Assembly: GCF_008370495.1 (NCBI RefSeq)
Contig: NZ_VTUX01000001.1
Location: forward strand, 62,001-126,000
Reading direction: 5' to 3'
Source: Pseudohalioglobus sediminis
GTDB lineage: Bacteria > Pseudomonadota > Gammaproteobacteria > Pseudomonadales > Halieaceae
DNA: 64,000 nucleotides
The translations under genes and the position numbers were made by a program. The notes beneath the pieces were generated by a model. The model did not search any database, was not told where the DNA came from, and worked only from the letters and a program-made list of their open reading frames with translations. Of this stretch, positions 16,491-23,761 are shown piece by piece. Numbering within the stretch: the first letter of the stretch is position 1; each line of letters opens with the position of its first letter.

Positions 16491-16808
16491 ATGACGAAAA
16501 AGCTCTTCGTTTACACGATGACACTAGCCTTACCACTGTCATCTGCAGCATCAACACCAGTTGAACGTGTGGGCGGTGCTTGCCCCACCGGCTACTACCG
16601 AACAGGCAACTACTGCAAGCCAATTCCATCAAGCCGCAGTGGAAAAGCCATTGTCAAAGAAGGCAAATCCTGTCCAACTGGATTCTACTCCGCTGGGGAC
16701 TACTGCAAACGCATGAGCGGTTCAGACAAGGAAGTCATCTCCAGAGAGAATGACGTTCCATGCCCCACGGGCTGGTATCGGGCTGGGAAATACTGCGCTA
16801 AACAATAA
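16491..16808 (+). CDS. Secreted protein with three exact CPTG(Y/F/W)Y repeats
   Basis: 105 residues from the ATG at 16491. Upstream in-frame codons give no signal peptide, whereas this start gives MTKKLFVYTMTLALPLSSAA. The mature part has three copies of a 12-residue motif CPTG-[YFW]-Y-x-[TA]-G-x-YC at residues 31-42, 61-72 and 91-102, an exact 30-residue period. Each motif has two Cys, suggesting one disulfide per repeat in the periplasm or outside the cell. Function is unknown. It is divergent from the membrane/TerB-like operon and AT-rich like the rest of the island. Confidence 0.7.
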   Translation: MTKKLFVYTMTLALPLSSAASTPVERVGGACPTGYYRTGNYCKPIPSSRSGKAIVKEGKSCPTGFYSAGDYCKRMSGSDKEVISRENDVPCPTGWYRAGKYCAKQ

Positions 16809-16909
16809 CAAAGATATCCTTCGAAAAAGCAAAAGAAACCATCAAACAACCGCGAACTCCTATGATTTCTGACCGTCTCACCCGTCGTACCTGACGAAAA
16901 ACACAGCTC

Positions 16910-16974
16910 GGTTCGGAAGAGGTTCGGAGTTCGGTTGGGAAAAGCTGTTACAAATCTTCGGCTTGCTGCCAGAG
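16910..16974 (+). repeat. Dispersed repeat, copy A
   Basis: About 65 bases here and 36327-36394 share an ungapped TCGGAAGAGGTTC block followed by GGAAAAGCT, GTTA, AATC and a GGCTT-CTG-CAG tail; by eye roughly three quarters of the bases agree with a few gaps. The nature of the element is unknown. Neither copy lies in a recognised gene. Confidence 0.4.
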
Positions 16975-17098
16975 GGCACCGAAACCGACCTTGTACAGGT
17001 TCGGGATAGTCTCGGTTGGTGCGGTGCGGGAAACCGACCTACAGAAAACGTGTTATTTTTCATTGCCTTACTGACCACGACCTGCCTCCTCCCTCCAA

Positions 17099-17194
17099 CT
17101 CCTAAGCGGCAGGTCCCAGATTCGAATTCTGCCAGGCGGACCAATTTCTACAGATTCAAGGACTTATACAGACTGCACCTGCCGATTTTATGGG
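17099..17194 (+). repeat. Right copy of 96-bp direct repeat (attR-like)
   Basis: A copy of the tRNA-Arg 3' half and following 51 bases (compare 12084-12179), without the tRNA 5' half. It marks the right end of the island. One change falls in the T-arm region of the former tRNA (C for G at the base before CAGATTCGAA), so this copy is no longer under tRNA selection. Confidence 0.88.
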
Positions 17195-17253
17195 CGGGAC
17201 TGGCGACTTATGGTCTTTGGGTCAGAAGACCTGATGACTGCAACATAGCCAGC

Positions 17254-17535
17254 CTATCCCTGCCGGCTCTCCTTAACATCTTCCGCCAACCAGGCTTTGA
17301 TTAAAGACTCATACGGCATGTCTCGCTTGTTAGCCTCAATTTTGATGCTGTCCAGCAAACCCTCCGGCAATCTCAATGAGATTGTCTTGGTGGATGGTTT
17401 TAAATTCGGCAGGGAAGCGACTCTAGCTCCGTCCCAATCAACGTAATCACTCGAGTCATTTGCTTCCCAAAATTCTCGTTCTTCCTGCTCGGAAGCAAAC
17501 TTAGGCACGCTCTTACCTTTTTTACCTTTGCTCAT
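17254..17535 (-). CDS. BrnA-type antitoxin (CopG/RHH family)
   Basis: 93 residues. It has PKFASEQEEREFWEANDSSDYVDW and LKPSTKTISLRLPEGLLDSIK, then ANKRDMPYESLIKAWLAE, the ribbon-helix-helix DNA-binding pattern of BrnA/CopG antitoxins. Such proteins bind the cognate BrnT toxin and repress the operon. The gene overlaps the preceding BrnT remnant by 14 bases in the usual toxin-first order. It lies just outside the right att-like repeat. Confidence 0.85.
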   Translation of the reverse strand: MSKGKKGKSVPKFASEQEEREFWEANDSSDYVDWDGARVASLPNLKPSTKTISLRLPEGLLDSIKIEANKRDMPYESLIKAWLAEDVKESRQG

Positions 17536-17719
17536 ATACCGCCCTCTCCTTCCGGTGCATGTCTCTGGCTGAAATTACCCGGATCAAGGTACCTGCTCCT
17601 CTCAGGGTAAACGTGACGTGCAGCCGTCTTCCAGCGTCCGTCTTTCCCAGCGCCTGAATTCTGGTTTCACTCTGACTGTGTGGACTTCCCGGGGTTTCGT
17701 AGACGCCTTCATTCCTCAC
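17522..17719 (-). pseudogene. BrnT toxin, 5'-truncated
   Basis: The C-terminal about 60 residues (HSQSETRIQALGKTDAGRRLHVTFTLRG..IRVISARDMHRKERAVYEQ) are a clear BrnT match, including the RVISAR core. The first about 30 residues, with the usual W/FD...N..KHGV.F.EA start, are absent. In frame, only about 11 codons separate the match from a TAG, and the only candidate start is a GTG at 17719. The toxin is probably inactive. The antitoxin downstream remains intact. Confidence 0.65.
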
Positions 17720-17739
17720 GGTGAATTTACTTTTGGCAG

Positions 17740-18062
17740 GGGCAGATGACTACCGGCAGGTATTTCACGCTACCACAACATCTCAACCAGACGAACTAGT
17801 CGCATATTGATTTGGAACAAGCGCAACTCGCCATAGCGGTGATAGCGTACCCGTTGGATGAACATTTACCTGGCGTTAGATCTATAAAATCACAATGGAA
17901 AAAAAAGCGGATTCGGTGATTTCGCTGGCAATGGCCTTTTGGTCTGCAATCGGTGTTGCCCCGAAACTGAACCGCGCACCTACTGGCCCGCCAGTATCAA
18001 TTTTCCCGGCTCAAAACTGCAGGAGAAGAATCCTGAAATATAGCCACAAGGGGTGGACAATC
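17740..18062. other. Intergenic region before the MscS gene
   Basis: 323 bases. The frame of the following channel gene stays open back to 17895, but that part encodes no signal peptide and has no good ribosome site. It presumably holds the promoters of the BrnT remnant (leftward) and the channel gene (rightward). No clear repeat or hairpin is seen. Confidence 0.5.
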
Positions 18063-19751
18063 ATGAGACGTCAATTCCGTAAATATTCTCGAACACTGCC
18101 TATTCTCTTACTCTGTCTAATATCTGCGACACCTGTTACCGAGAGCGCGGCGCAAGAGCCTATTTCGTCCGAAAAAATCACCAAAGCAATAGTCAATATT
18201 GAGAAAAGCATAAGCAGATTACAACCGCTTGTAGAAAACGCCGAAAGAAGTACTCATGCTGATGGCGAGGCCCTGGCTTTTCGTCTTGACCAGGGCATTA
18301 TCAGACTAATCGCCGATGTCGCTAAACTCGCCCGCCACACCGCTTCACTATCAGAAGATGACCCTGACCGGGTGATACTGCAAGAGCGCCTGCGTAGTGA
18401 TCTATCAGGTACCGATCAGGTACTGGTTCAGCATATTCAGGAACTCGATGAACGAATTAGTGAGTTCGACGAAAGATCTCGCAGTGCGACTGAAGCCGAA
18501 AAGTTTGCTGTGCAAGCTCACTTGAACAGCCTTGAGGCGTTGCGCCTGGGTTTTTATACATCGTTGGTTGACCTTATCGAAATCCGGGAAACGCTGGGAC
18601 TTTCAGCAGAGTCATTACGGAAGCTCGCGCAATCGCTGTTCTACCAGCAGGCAGAAACAACGTCCGCGCGCATCGAACTTTTCAGAAGCACATTGCGGGA
18701 AATGAATAAGAGGCTCGCTCTGGATTCAACCAACACCGGTATGCAAGCTGCGGCAAATGAGATCAAATTGACCAACGCCATGGAAGTCAGTCGGCTGGAG
18801 TCGCTGTTAAAGTTAATGACACGACTCAATATTGACACGGTTGTGTATCGCTCTGTGCTACTGCGTGAAAGCAGCGGTGTGTCAGTCCGTATGTTTGATG
18901 GCGAGGCGGTCAAACAAACCATCGAGGACAGTTGGGAAACAGTAAGCGAGGCAGCGTCAAGGCATCTGCCTGATCTGCTTTTGAAGTTTCTGGCATTTCT
19001 GTTGATTCTGTTTGTCTTCCGCGCACTTTCTCACCTCGCCAAACGACTCGTCGGCTCGGCACTGAACAAGTCGAGGTCTGATTTTTCCACACTACTGAAG
19101 GATGTCCTGACATCCACTTCTGGTGCCATCGTAATGCTGGTGGGTATTCTGGTGGCATTGTCACAGGTCGGCGTTTCACTGGGCCCCGCATTGGCGGGGC
19201 TGGGTGTTGCCGGGTTTATCGTCGGCTTCGCACTACAGGACACACTGGGTAATTTCGCTGCGGGCGGAATGATTCTGTTTTACCGGCCTTATGACGTGGA
19301 TGACTTCGTGGAAGTTGCCGGCGCTATTGGTCTCGTGAAGAAGATGAGCCTGGTATCGACCACGATCAACACCTTCGACAATCAGACCCTGATCATACCC
19401 AACAGCAAAATCTGGGGTGACGTGATCAAAAATGTAACCGCCCAAAGGACAAGGCGGGTAGATCTTGAGTTCGGGATAAGCTACAGCGATGACATCGAGA
19501 AGACTGAACGAATATTGCGAGAGGTTCTGGAGTCGCATGAAAAGGTTCTGAAAGAACCCGCACCGAATATCCGCCTGCACAATCTTGGCGACTCGTCCGT
19601 TAACTTTATTGTGCGGCCCTGGACCAGAACGCCCGACTACTGGGAGGTCTACTGGGATATCACCCGTGAAGTGAAAATGCGTTTCGATCGCGAAGGTATC
19701 TCCATTCCATTTCCACAGCGGGATGTGCACATTCACCAGCAGAATGCCTAG
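18063..19751 (+). CDS. MscS-family mechanosensitive channel with periplasmic coiled-coil domain
   Basis: 562 residues from the ATG at 18063, chosen because AGGGGTGG lies seven bases upstream and a signal peptide follows (MRRQFRKYSRTLPILLLCLISA). Residues about 30-290 are a helical coiled-coil-like periplasmic domain. Transmembrane helices follow at about 300-400, with pore helix GPALAGLGVAGFIVGFALQDTLGNFAAGG. The MscS beta domain has FYRPYDVDDFVEVAGAIGLV and TFDNQTLIIPNSKIWGDVIKN. It opens under membrane tension and protects against hypo-osmotic shock. It is longer than MscS (about 286) but shorter than MscK. Confidence 0.92.
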   Translation: MRRQFRKYSRTLPILLLCLISATPVTESAAQEPISSEKITKAIVNIEKSISRLQPLVENAERSTHADGEALAFRLDQGIIRLIADVAKLARHTASLSEDDPDRVILQERLRSDLSGTDQVLVQHIQELDERISEFDERSRSATEAEKFAVQAHLNSLEALRLGFYTSLVDLIEIRETLGLSAESLRKLAQSLFYQQAETTSARIELFRSTLREMNKRLALDSTNTGMQAAANEIKLTNAMEVSRLESLLKLMTRLNIDTVVYRSVLLRESSGVSVRMFDGEAVKQTIEDSWETVSEAASRHLPDLLLKFLAFLLILFVFRALSHLAKRLVGSALNKSRSDFSTLLKDVLTSTSGAIVMLVGILVALSQVGVSLGPALAGLGVAGFIVGFALQDTLGNFAAGGMILFYRPYDVDDFVEVAGAIGLVKKMSLVSTTINTFDNQTLIIPNSKIWGDVIKNVTAQRTRRVDLEFGISYSDDIEKTERILREVLESHEKVLKEPAPNIRLHNLGDSSVNFIVRPWTRTPDYWEVYWDITREVKMRFDREGISIPFPQRDVHIHQQNA

Positions 19752-19864
19752 ATTCAGCCTGACAGTGAGCAAACTCGGCAGCAGATCTTCTGCCCTGCGA
19801 TTCGGCGTTTTTTCTATTGCAGTGCGGCATGCTTTGGGGTGTCGTGCGCTGTCGGCTTCGGCCA

Positions 19865-20332
19865 TCAACCTCTGGGTAGCGGCAGCGCACCGTGCTCTTT
19901 CACCACCAGCAGGCTGAAATTCGACTCGATGTTGCGCACCCCGGCGAACTTGAGAATGCGCTGCATGGCCAGTTCGGAGAAGTGTTCCATGCTGCGCGCT
20001 ACCACTTTCAATAAATAGTCGTGGGAACCACTCATGGCGTGGCACTCCACGATGTGGTCCTCGGCCTCGACCTGGGCGAGAAACTCGCGCTGCTTGCGCT
20101 CGTCCTGCTTGTCGAGAGTCACCAGCACAAATGCGGTTACCTGGAAACCCAGGGCGCGCTGGTCCAGGTAGGCGCCGTAGCCGCTGATTATCCCACCCTC
20201 CTCCAGCGCTCGCACCCGGCGGAAGCAGGGCGACTCGGACAAACCCACCTCCGCAGCGAGTTCGACGTTGGAGATGCGCCCCTTGCCCTGCAGGACACGC
20301 AGGATGTCGCGCTCAGACCTGTCCAGCTTCAT
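19865..20332 (-). CDS. Lrp/AsnC family transcriptional regulator
   Basis: 155 residues. The N-terminal winged helix-turn-helix is LDRSERDILRVLQGKGRISNVELAAEVGLSESPCFRRVRALEE, followed by the C-terminal RAM ligand-binding domain (FVLVTLDKQDERKQREFLAQ..., CHAMSGSHDYLLKVV). It is divergently transcribed from hppD, with a near-perfect palindrome in the gap. It is therefore probably the local regulator of phenylalanine/tyrosine catabolism, responding to an aromatic amino acid. Confidence 0.93.
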   Translation of the reverse strand: MKLDRSERDILRVLQGKGRISNVELAAEVGLSESPCFRRVRALEEGGIISGYGAYLDQRALGFQVTAFVLVTLDKQDERKQREFLAQVEAEDHIVECHAMSGSHDYLLKVVARSMEHFSELAMQRILKFAGVRNIESNFSLLVVKEHGALPLPRG

Positions 20333-20350
20333 GGCTGATTCCTTCTTTTT

Positions 20351-20378
20351 TGATAAGAAATTCGATGATTTCTTGTCA
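20351..20378. promoter_or_regulatory. Probable Lrp/AsnC operator palindrome
   Basis: Two 11-base arms, TGATAAGAAAT and ATTTCTTGTCA, flank a 6-base spacer (TCGATG) and match at 10 of 11 positions as inverted repeats. The site lies 19 bases from the regulator start and 100 bases before hppD, as expected for a site that could control both genes. Confidence 0.6.
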
Positions 20379-20477
20379 TATTACCTCAATACGAGGCGAA
20401 GAAAGAACATATCTTGCGCCATGACAGGTCTATCCTGATAGCTGCCTTTTACCAGATAACACTACAGGTGAGCAGCA

Positions 20478-21566
20478 ATGACAGATCTCTTTGACAACCC
20501 CATGGGCCTGGACGGCTTCGAGTTCGTGGAGTACGCCGCCACCGAGCGCGGCGCGCTGGAACCCGTATTCGAAATGATGGGCTTTACCCACGTGGCCAGG
20601 CATCGCTCCAAGGACGTGGACCTGTGGCGCCAGGGCGACATCAATTTCATCATCAACTACGAGCCCAAGTCCTGGGCCTATTACTACGCCGAGGAACACG
20701 GCCCCTCCGCCTGCGGCATGGCGTTTCGCGTGAAGAACGCCAAGCAGGCCTACCAGCGCGCCCTGGACCTGGGCGCCCAGCCTATCGATATTCCCGTCGG
20801 TGCCATGGAACTGAAACTGCCGGCGATCAAGGGCATCGGCGGCGCAGTGCTCTATCTCATCGACCGCTACGAGGATGGCGCCTCGATCTACGATATCGAC
20901 TTCGAATACCTGGAAGGCGTGGATCGCCGCCCCGAGGGTTGCGGCTTCAAAGTCATCGACCACCTGACCCACAATGTCTACCGCGGCAGGATGGATTACT
21001 GGGCCAACTACTATGAGAAGCTGTTCAACTTCCGCGAGATCCGCTTCTTCGACATCAAGGGCGAATACACCGGCCTGCGCTCCCGCGCCATGACCGCGCC
21101 GGATGGCAAGATACGTATTCCCCTCAATGAAGAGGGCCAGGCCGGCGGCGCGGGCCAGATCGAGGAGTACCTGCTCAAGTACAACGGCGAAGGCATACAG
21201 CACATCGCCTTCTCCTGCGACGACCTGCCAGGCTGCTGGGACAAGCTCAAGGCCCGCGGCGTGCCGTTCATGACCGCGCCGCCTGACACTTACTATGAAA
21301 TGCTCGGCGATCGCCTGCCCGATCACGGCGAGCCGGTGGACGAGCTCAAGTCCCGCGGCATCCTGCTCGATGGTTCCACCGAAGAAGGCGATAAGCGCCT
21401 GCTGTTGCAGATCTTCTCCGAGACACTGATAGGGCCCATTTTCTTCGAATTTATCCAGCGCAAGCGCGACGAGGGCTTTGGCGAAGGCAACTTCCAGGCC
21501 CTGTTCGAATCCATGGAGCGCGACCAGCTGCGCCGTGGCGCCATTGATTCCGAAGACGCCGCCTGA
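20478..21566 (+). CDS. hppD: 4-hydroxyphenylpyruvate dioxygenase
   Basis: 362 residues, normal length. It has two vicinal-oxygen-chelate halves. The Fe(II) ligands are visible as H162 (DHLTHN), H242 (GIQHIAF) and E324 (FFEFIQR), with the C-terminal gating helix [18 protein letters not shown]. It converts 4-hydroxyphenylpyruvate to homogentisate. AGGTGAG precedes the start. It is the first gene of a tightly packed five-gene operon for aromatic amino acid degradation. Confidence 0.96.
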   Translation: MTDLFDNPMGLDGFEFVEYAATERGALEPVFEMMGFTHVARHRSKDVDLWRQGDINFIINYEPKSWAYYYAEEHGPSACGMAFRVKNAKQAYQRALDLGAQPIDIPVGAMELKLPAIKGIGGAVLYLIDRYEDGASIYDIDFEYLEGVDRRPEGCGFKVIDHLTHNVYRGRMDYWANYYEKLFNFREIRFFDIKGEYTGLRSRAMTAPDGKIRIPLNEEGQAGGAGQIEEYLLKYNGEGIQHIAFSCDDLPGCWDKLKARGVPFMTAPPDTYYEMLGDRLPDHGEPVDELKSRGILLDGSTEEGDKRLLLQIFSETLIGPIFFEFIQRKRDEGFGEGNFQALFESMERDQLRRGAIDSEDAA

Positions 21567-21577
21567 GGAGCCTTACC

Positions 21578-22123
21578 ATGGAGCTAAAGCGTATCCATCA
21601 CGTGGCCTATCGCTGTCGCGATGCCAAAGAGACGGTGGAATTTTACCAGCGGGTGCTGAGTATGGACTTTGTGCTGGCCATCGCCGAGGATCGGGTACCG
21701 TCGACCAAGGCGCCGGACCCGTACATGCACGTGTTCCTCGATGCCGGCATGGGCAATGTGCTGGCGTTTTTCGAACTGCCCAACTCACCCGACATGGGTT
21801 TCGACGGCAACACGCCCGACTGGGTGCAGCACATCGCCTTTGAACTCGAGGACTACGCCGCCCTGCTCGCTGCCATGGCGGCCGTGGAAGCCGAGGGTCT
21901 GGAGGTGATCGGCCCCACCAACCACGGCATTTTCCAGTCCATCTACTTTCGCGATCCCAATGGGCATCGCCTGGAACTGGTCGCCAATACCTGTACCGAT
22001 GAGGAAATGGCCGAGTTACACCGCGTTGCACCGGCTATGCTTGAGGAGTGGAGCCAGACCCGCAAGGCGCCCCGCCATGCGGCATGGCTGCACGACAAGG
22101 AATTTGATGGAGGAAATGCATGA
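21578..22123 (+). CDS. VOC family metalloenzyme in the tyrosine operon
   Basis: 181 residues, one glyoxalase/VOC module. Candidate metal ligands are all present: H8 (RIHHVAY), E66 (FFELP), H85 (VQHIAF) and E133 (HRLELV). It is therefore likely an active metalloenzyme (lyase, isomerase or extradiol-type dioxygenase), not just a fold relic. It lies 11 bases after hppD and overlaps the FAH-family gene by four bases, so it probably acts in the same pathway. The exact reaction is unknown. Confidence 0.88.
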   Translation: MELKRIHHVAYRCRDAKETVEFYQRVLSMDFVLAIAEDRVPSTKAPDPYMHVFLDAGMGNVLAFFELPNSPDMGFDGNTPDWVQHIAFELEDYAALLAAMAAVEAEGLEVIGPTNHGIFQSIYFRDPNGHRLELVANTCTDEEMAELHRVAPAMLEEWSQTRKAPRHAAWLHDKEFDGGNA

Positions 22124-23112
22124 AACTGGCCAGCCTGAAATCCGGCCGCGATGGCGAGCTGCTCGTCGTATCCCGTGACCTGAGCCGTGCCGTGAGCGCA
22201 CGCGAGGTCACCCCTACCCTACAGTCTGCACTTGACGACTGGGCAACAATGGAACCGCGCCTGCAGGCGCTGTACAGCGCGTTGAATGAGGGCAAGCGCG
22301 ACGACGCCTTTGCCTTCGACCCACACGCCTGCGCCGCCCCCCTGCCCCGTGCCTATCACTGGGTAGACGGCAGTGCCTACGTGACCCACGTGGAACTGGT
22401 GCGCAAAGCCCGCGGCGCGGAACTGCCCGAGTCTTTCTGGCACGACCCGCTGGTGTATATGGGTGCTTCTGATGCCTTTATCGGAGCGCACGATGATATC
22501 GAGGTGCAGAGCGAAGACTGGGGCATCGACTTCGAAGCGGAGGTGGTCATCGTTACTGACGATGTGCCCGCCGGCGTATCGCCGGAACAGGCGCGCCAGC
22601 ATATCCGCCTGCTCGGGCTGGTCAACGACGTATCACTGCGCAACCTGATCCCCGCCGAACTCGGCAAGCAGTTCGGTTTCTACCAGTCAAAGCCCTGGAC
22701 CAGCTTCACCCCGGTACTGGCAACCCCCGACGAACTCGGTGACGCCTGGGATGGCGCCAAACTGCACCTGCCGCTGCGCGCCACGCTCAACGGCGAGTTG
22801 ATCGGTGCGCCCAACGCCGGTGTCGATATGACCTTCGACTTCCCCACCCTTATCGCCCACTGTGCCAAGTCGCGCTCGCTGATGAGCGGCACCGTGATTG
22901 GCTCCGGCACAGTCTCCAATGTCGGCTCAAAGGACGGCTCCTGCTGCCTGGCCGAGGTTCGCTGCCTGGAGACCATTCGCGATGGCAGCCCGAGCACACC
23001 TTTCATGTCTTTCGGTGACCGTATCGAGATCGATATGCTCGATGCCAGCGGCGAGACAATCTTCGGCAAGATCGACCAGGTGGTGGTGCAGTACACACCA
23101 CCTCGGGATTAA
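22120..23112 (+). CDS. Fumarylacetoacetate hydrolase family protein
   Basis: 330 residues. The FAH catalytic domain occupies about residues 90-320: DPLVYMGASDAFIGAHDDI, DFEAEVVIVTDDVP (metal ligands E/E), LVNDVSLRN (Asp ligand) and MSGTVIGSGTVSN. It is expected to cleave fumarylacetoacetate to fumarate and acetoacetate, the last step of tyrosine breakdown. It is closer to the short FAH-like proteins than to the 420-residue animal-type FAH. The start overlaps the VOC gene stop with GGAGG upstream. Confidence 0.92.
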   Translation: MKLASLKSGRDGELLVVSRDLSRAVSAREVTPTLQSALDDWATMEPRLQALYSALNEGKRDDAFAFDPHACAAPLPRAYHWVDGSAYVTHVELVRKARGAELPESFWHDPLVYMGASDAFIGAHDDIEVQSEDWGIDFEAEVVIVTDDVPAGVSPEQARQHIRLLGLVNDVSLRNLIPAELGKQFGFYQSKPWTSFTPVLATPDELGDAWDGAKLHLPLRATLNGELIGAPNAGVDMTFDFPTLIAHCAKSRSLMSGTVIGSGTVSNVGSKDGSCCLAEVRCLETIRDGSPSTPFMSFGDRIEIDMLDASGETIFGKIDQVVVQYTPPRD

Positions 23113-23116
23113 GCCC

Positions 23117-23755
23117 GTGAAGCTGTACTCTTACTTTCGCTCATCCGCGGCCTACCGCCTGCGCATTGCCCTCAACCTCAAGGGCCTGGACTACGACTAT
23201 GTCCCGGTGAACCTGCTCAAGGCAGAACAAAAGGGCGACGAGTACCTGCGCCTCAACCCCCAGGGCCTGGTCCCGGCAATGGAACTGCCCGACGGCAGCA
23301 CCCTGGGCCAATCCGTTGCGCTGCTGGAGTGGCTGGAAGAGACCTATCCCGAACCTCCGCTGTTGCCCACCGACGCCCTGGCTCGGGCGCGGGTTCGCTC
23401 ACTGATCGGCAGTATTGCCTGCGACACGCACCCCGTCTGCAATATCGCCGTCACCAACTACCTCAAATCCCACTTCGATGCCGGGCAGGCCGACATCGTT
23501 GACTGGTACAGCACCTGGATGCACCGGTGCTTTAGCGCCGTTGAGCCGGTGCTCGCCGAAAATGCCAGCCCCTTCTGTTTCGGCGAACAGCCCGGAATGG
23601 CAGACCTGTACCTGGTGCCACAGATCTACAATGCGCGGCGCTTCGACATCGACCTGGCGCCCTACCCCAATATTCGGGGCGTTGTGGACAGGTGTATCGC
23701 CCTGCCGGCGTTCCGCGATGCCGCGCCGGAACACCAGCCCGACAGTACCGTGTAG
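23117..23755 (+). CDS. maiA: Maleylacetoacetate isomerase (zeta-class GST)
   Basis: 212 residues from a GTG five bases after the previous stop; an earlier in-frame ATG falls inside the FAH gene and is not used. The N-terminal thioredoxin fold starts KLYSYFRSSAAYRLRIAL, carrying the zeta-GST SSxxYR motif. It continues with LRLNPQGLVPAMEL and LGQSVALLEWLEETYP. The GST C-terminal helical domain has GMADLYLVPQIYNARRF. It isomerises maleylacetoacetate to fumarylacetoacetate using glutathione. Confidence 0.95.
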   Translation: MKLYSYFRSSAAYRLRIALNLKGLDYDYVPVNLLKAEQKGDEYLRLNPQGLVPAMELPDGSTLGQSVALLEWLEETYPEPPLLPTDALARARVRSLIGSIACDTHPVCNIAVTNYLKSHFDAGQADIVDWYSTWMHRCFSAVEPVLAENASPFCFGEQPGMADLYLVPQIYNARRFDIDLAPYPNIRGVVDRCIALPAFRDAAPEHQPDSTV

Positions 23756-23761
23756 ATCGCC

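Larger units (their letters stand above)
12129..17145. mobile_element. Genomic island at tRNA-Arg(CCU), no integrase present
   Basis: About 5 kb lie between the end of tRNA-Arg and the end of the second tRNA 3' copy. The DNA is visibly more AT-rich than both flanks. The cargo looks accessory: an unknown gene, an HsdR fragment, an Mrr-type nuclease, a TerB-like/membrane operon and a secreted Cys-repeat protein. I found no integrase, excisionase, transposase or replication gene in any frame, so the element is either decayed or mobilised in trans. Confidence 0.8.

Noticed and set aside
16878-17144. Minus-strand 88-codon frame at the island right end
   Set aside because: It runs through the tRNA-derived repeat and the dispersed repeat and has no ribosome site or domain.
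20430-21326. 298-codon minus-strand frame
   Set aside because: It is antisense to hppD, which has all its iron ligands.
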